This document shows, one piece after another, positions 4,690-5,884 of a stretch of 5,884 nucleotides of DNA. Each line of letters opens with the position of its first letter. Position 1 is the first letter of the stretch. Made by a program: the position numbers and the translations under genes. Below the pieces are notes generated by a model. It was given only the letters and a program-made list of their open reading frames with translations, ran no database searches and was not told the origin of the DNA. The DNA comes from Candidatus Latescibacterota bacterium. GTDB lineage: Bacteria > Latescibacterota > UBA2968 > GCA-2709665. The stretch covers positions 1 to 5,884 of the forward strand of contig JASLMQ010000277.1 of NCBI GenBank assembly GCA_030746455.1. The letters run 5' to 3'.

Positions 4690-5793
4690 TCACTCAACCA
4701 CATGCGGCTTCAAAGCCTCCTCGTCGAACTCGATGCCCAGTCCCGGGCGATCGGCGATGACGAGACAGCTGTCTTCGACGACCAAGGGGTCGACGAGCAC
4801 CTCGTTGCGCCAGGGGATGCGGCTGGGCGCGATGAACTCCTGAATGAGGGCGTTGGGGATGGCGGCCATCACGTGTGCCGCGGCCATGATGCCCACGGGA
4901 CCTTTGGTGTTGTGCGGGGCGATCACGACCTGGTAGGTCTCCGCGTGGGCAGCCACCTTCTTCATCTCGGTGATGCCGCCGATGTAGACGATGTCGGGCT
5001 GGGCGACGTCGACCGCGCCGGCCTTGAAGAAGTCGTTGTACCGGTGCTTGCTGGTGAGGCGCTCGGAGCCGGCGATCGGGGTCGCGGTGCCCTGCCTCAC
5101 GCGCGCGTAGCCCTCGGGGTCCTCGGGGATCGTGGGCTCCTCGAAGAAGAGCAGGCGATAGGGTTCCAGCAGGCGCGCGATCTCCAGCGCTGTGGGCGGA
5201 TCGAAAAGGGCGTGAGGGTCGTCCATGATCTCGATGTCGGGTCCCACGGCCTCGCGCAACGCTTCGTACTTGGCGTCGATATTTCGAAGCTGCTCGCGCG
5301 TGATCTTCGGCCCCTTGGACTCGGCGATCGAGATACCCGACTTGATGGCGTTGAAGCCCTCGTCGAGCATCTTCTGCGCGCTGTCGACCATGGACGGGAT
5401 GTCCCGCCCGCCGAAGTGGGAGTAGACCGGGACCCTGGCCTCGCGGGGACCGCCGAGGAGGGCGCACACGGGGACGTTCAACGCCCTGCCCTTGAGGTCC
5501 CACAACGCCTGGTCGATGCCGCTGATCGCGCTGGTGAACATGATGCCGCCCGTCCGGTATCCCGTTCGCGCGCCGGCGTAGAGCTCGTGGTAGATGCCTT
5601 CGGCGTCCATGGGATCGCGCCCGATGATGTGGGCCTTGAGGTCCTCCACCATCGCGCGGACCACGGTCTCCTTGTGGCTGTACGTGCCCTCGCCGATCCC
5701 GGTGAGGCCCTCGTCGGTGTGGACGCGGACGTTCGTCCACTTGCGGCCGCAGTCGGACTGGACGAGCTGAACGGTAACATCAGTAATCTTCAT
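4690..5793 (-). CDS. MR/MLE (enolase superfamily) protein, galactonate dehydratase-like
   Basis: The 367 residues have the enolase-superfamily capping domain (about 1-120) and a TIM barrel. Metal ligands D192, E218 (FFEEP) and E244 (GSER) are all visible. Catalytic candidates are H194 (D-x-H, MDDPH), D267 (QPDI), H294 (APHN) and E319 (QEF), with K151 (AIKSG) at the end of barrel strand 2. The D-x-H plus late His arrangement matches E. coli D-galactonate dehydratase (D183, H185, E209, E235, H285), and SAISGIDQALWDLKG (88-102) is strongly alike. The likely reaction is Mg-dependent dehydration of an aldonic or related sugar acid to a 2-keto-3-deoxy acid; the exact substrate is uncertain because this family is functionally diverse. 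ATG 5793 is preferred, with GGAG at 5803-5800, over GTG 5805, which overlaps that site. Probably the first gene of the leftward pair. Confidence 0.9.
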   Translation of the reverse strand: MKITDVTVQLVQSDCGRKWTNVRVHTDEGLTGIGEGTYSHKETVVRAMVEDLKAHIIGRDPMDAEGIYHELYAGARTGYRTGGIMFTSAISGIDQALWDLKGRALNVPVCALLGGPREARVPVYSHFGGRDIPSMVDSAQKMLDEGFNAIKSGISIAESKGPKITREQLRNIDAKYEALREAVGPDIEIMDDPHALFDPPTALEIARLLEPYRLLFFEEPTIPEDPEGYARVRQGTATPIAGSERLTSKHRYNDFFKAGAVDVAQPDIVYIGGITEMKKVAAHAETYQVVIAPHNTKGPVGIMAAAHVMAAIPNALIQEFIAPSRIPWRNEVLVDPLVVEDSCLVIADRPGLGIEFDEEALKPHVVE

Positions 5794-5799
5794 TGGGTA

Positions 5800-5803
5800 C
5801 TCC
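5800..5803 (-). promoter_or_regulatory. Ribosome binding site of the MR/MLE gene
   Basis: GGAG on the minus strand lies 6 nt before ATG 5793. The alternative GTG start at 5805 overlaps this site, so the shorter protein beginning MKITDV is more likely. Confidence 0.55.
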
Positions 5804-5852
5804 ACTGTGGTTGGTGAGCGGGTAACGGCGAAGCGTTGCCCTTAGTAAGCTG

Positions 5853-5884
5853 ATTCGTAATCTCGGCAGAAGGCAAAAGGCAGA
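5853..5884. repeat. Second copy of the GCARARG heptamer element end, cut by window edge
   Basis: Units GCAGAAG (5866-5872), GCAAAAG (5873-5879) and a partial GCAGA (5880-5884) continue past the window. The 13 bp before the array are also shared with the other element: 5853-5875 matches 4531-4553 at 20 of 23 positions. This shows the repeat unit includes sequence outside the heptamers. It lies about 60-80 bp upstream of the dehydratase start, as the other copy does for the oxidoreductase. Confidence 0.65.

Noticed and set aside
4651..5817. Long plus-strand open frame opposite the MR/MLE gene
   Set aside because: It spans the heptamer array and both ends of the real gene; composition is that of an antisense shadow.
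1..5884. A hidden new defence or mobile protein system
   Set aside because: All four genes belong to common metabolic families of full length; no nuclease, helicase, transposase, toxin or reverse transcriptase was seen on either strand.

Overview
The window is high-GC bacterial DNA with four intact, ordinary-sized genes in two head-to-head pairs. Two point right: an extended SDR (NAD-dependent epimerase/dehydratase) at 357-1208 and a DegT/DnrJ/EryC1/StrS-type PLP aminotransferase at 1391-2560. Two point left: a Gfo/Idh/MocA oxidoreductase at 3356-4462 and an enolase-superfamily mandelate racemase/muconate lactonizing (MR/MLE) protein at 4690-5793 whose active-site residues match D-galactonate dehydratase. 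The pairs converge on a 795-bp gap with no credible gene. GC content, strong AGGGAG-type ribosome binding sites, and this mix of sugar-modifying families separated by repeat-rich spacers suit a free-living carbohydrate-degrading heterotroph (Armatimonadota, Planctomycetota or similar). That placement is an inference from style only; no phylogenetic marker is present.

Layout: 1-356 is a non-coding leader with a hairpin and a GTCYRYG heptamer array. The SDR gene follows. A 182-bp spacer (1209-1390) holds two overlapping strong palindromes and a third hairpin before the aminotransferase, which probably starts at a GTG. The gap 2561-3355 contains at least six inverted-repeat structures, including two copies of a 53-nt double-hairpin element that differ by compensatory base changes. 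After the oxidoreductase (read leftward), the 227-bp spacer 4463-4689 carries a plausible sigma-70-type promoter and a 141-bp MITE-like structure with arms made of GCARARG heptamers. The dehydratase gene follows, and a second copy of one end of the heptamer element runs off the right edge.

How the genes may work together: one enzyme oxidises a sugar hydroxyl to a ketone (Gfo/Idh/MocA or SDR), one can transaminate a keto-sugar (DegT), and one dehydrates a sugar acid (MR/MLE). This fits sugar-acid or amino-sugar metabolism, but no substrate can be read from the sequence and the two gene pairs need not share a pathway. I see no evidence for a defence system, CRISPR, phage, toxin-antitoxin or other new protein system. 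What is unusual here is the non-coding DNA: heptamer arrays in which all variation is by transitions, upstream of three of the four genes, and a covarying double-hairpin repeat.
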